Positions 7,061-7,257 of a stretch of DNA of 7,257 nt are shown piece after piece (the first letter of the stretch is position 1; every line of letters begins with the position of its first letter). Under the pieces are notes generated by a model. That model was not told the origin of the DNA. It saw only the letters and a program-made list of their open reading frames with translations, and ran no database searches. The position numbers were made by a program, and so were the translations under genes. The stretch is from Bacteroidota bacterium. Its GTDB lineage: Bacteria > Bacteroidota > Bacteroidia > Chitinophagales > Saprospiraceae. The stretch lies in NCBI GenBank assembly GCA_029573365.1, contig JAKQGD010000029.1:1-7257 (forward strand), in the 5' to 3' direction.

Positions 7061-7090
7061 CGAAAATACAAATTATTTTGTATTCTAAAA
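7061..7090 (-). promoter_or_regulatory. Candidate promoter of the CPBP-M1 unit containing an operator-like inverted repeat
   Basis: On the minus strand TATTTTCG (7061-7068) matches seven of eight positions of an all-T reading of TAnnTTTG. A TTTT -33-like element at 7087-7090 lies 18 bases upstream. A perfect 8-base inverted repeat, AATACAAA at 7065-7072 and TTTGTATT at 7077-7084 with a 4-base spacer, fills the space between them, the usual place for a repressor site. Transcription would start near 7054, about 17 bases before the GTG start. The sequence is A/T-rich, so chance is possible. Confidence 0.33.
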
Positions 7091-7169
7091 AAACGAGCAC
7101 ATGGCATCTTAAGCCGACATGTGGATTATGATGCTTCGCGGGAAATCAGAGGATAATTGATTTTGTCAT

Positions 7170-7196
7170 AATTTTTGCTTTTTCTTTGCAAAAATT
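7170..7196. other. A/T-rich hairpin in the right-hand non-coding region
   Basis: AATTTTTGC at 7170-7178 and GCAAAAATT at 7188-7196 form a perfect 9-base stem with a 9-base pyrimidine loop on the plus strand. No gene in the window ends towards it. It could be a terminator for a minus-strand gene beyond the right edge, but neither side has a clear T-run. Confidence 0.25.
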
Positions 7197-7228
7197 TCGC
7201 CAAAATCTTTTATTTTTTATCATTGATA

Positions 7229-7248
7229 CCACGGATTAAAATCCGTGG
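7229..7248. repeat. REP-like perfect palindrome (8-base arms, 4-base loop)
   Basis: CCACGGAT at 7229-7236 and ATCCGTGG at 7241-7248 pair perfectly around TAAA, followed by CTATAAATA to the window end. Palindromes of this type (CCACGGAT..ATCCGTGG next to a CTAT-rich tail) are, from memory, common dispersed repeats in Bacteroidota and are often linked to Y1 REP-associated transposases (RAYTs). No transposase lies inside the window, so this could be a lone REP copy or the flank of an element just beyond the edge. A simple terminator stem is the alternative. Confidence 0.55.
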
Positions 7249-7257
7249 CTATAAATA

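Noticed and set aside
7098..7123. Inverted repeat CACATG...CATGTG
   Set aside because: The arms are only 6 bases with a 14-base loop that does not extend well; this is expected by chance in A/T-rich DNA.

Overview
The window looks like a stretch of a Bacteroidota chromosome, probably from a Saprospiria-, Cytophagia- or Chitinophagia-like lineage. The reasons are a small DUF4884-type lipoprotein, a signal peptide ending in Leu-Gly-Gln on an M1 peptidase, A-rich leaders without clear Shine-Dalgarno sequences, and several matches to the Bacteroidota -7 promoter element TAnnTTTG. No ribosomal marker is present, so the lineage is inferred.

Layout. (1) Bases 2-1904, plus strand: the 3' part of a CHASE2-domain membrane protein, overlapping by 8 bases a secreted FecR-like protein. 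The two look translationally coupled and probably end an operon that begins left of the window. (2) Bases 1905-2370: a 466-base gap with no convincing gene. It holds a weak terminator-like hairpin, two adjacent 24-base repeats that resemble the terminal repeats of IS21-family elements, short direct repeats, and a good promoter -7 match just before the next gene. (3) Bases 2371-3729, plus: a 12-TM sugar:cation symporter of the SLC45/sucrose-transporter type. (4) Bases 3816-4085, plus: a small DUF4884-like lipoprotein. (5) Bases 4145-7037, minus: a two-gene unit, a CPBP-family intramembrane protease followed after 34 bases by a secreted M1-family zinc aminopeptidase. It converges on the lipoprotein gene. 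(6) Bases 7038-7257: non-coding, with an inverted repeat inside the putative CPBP promoter, an A/T-rich hairpin, and a perfect REP-like palindrome at the right edge.

How the parts relate. The CHASE2 and FecR-like proteins both act on the extracytoplasmic side and may form one envelope-sensing unit, with any output domain encoded elsewhere. The CPBP and M1 proteins are two unrelated metalloproteases that are probably co-transcribed. The transporter and lipoprotein look like separate transcription units. Most genes belong to known families. The less ordinary signals are the output-less CHASE2/FecR-like pair, the IS21-like terminal-repeat relic, the operator-like repeat before the CPBP gene, and the REP-like palindrome. 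I see no clear evidence of a wholly new system.
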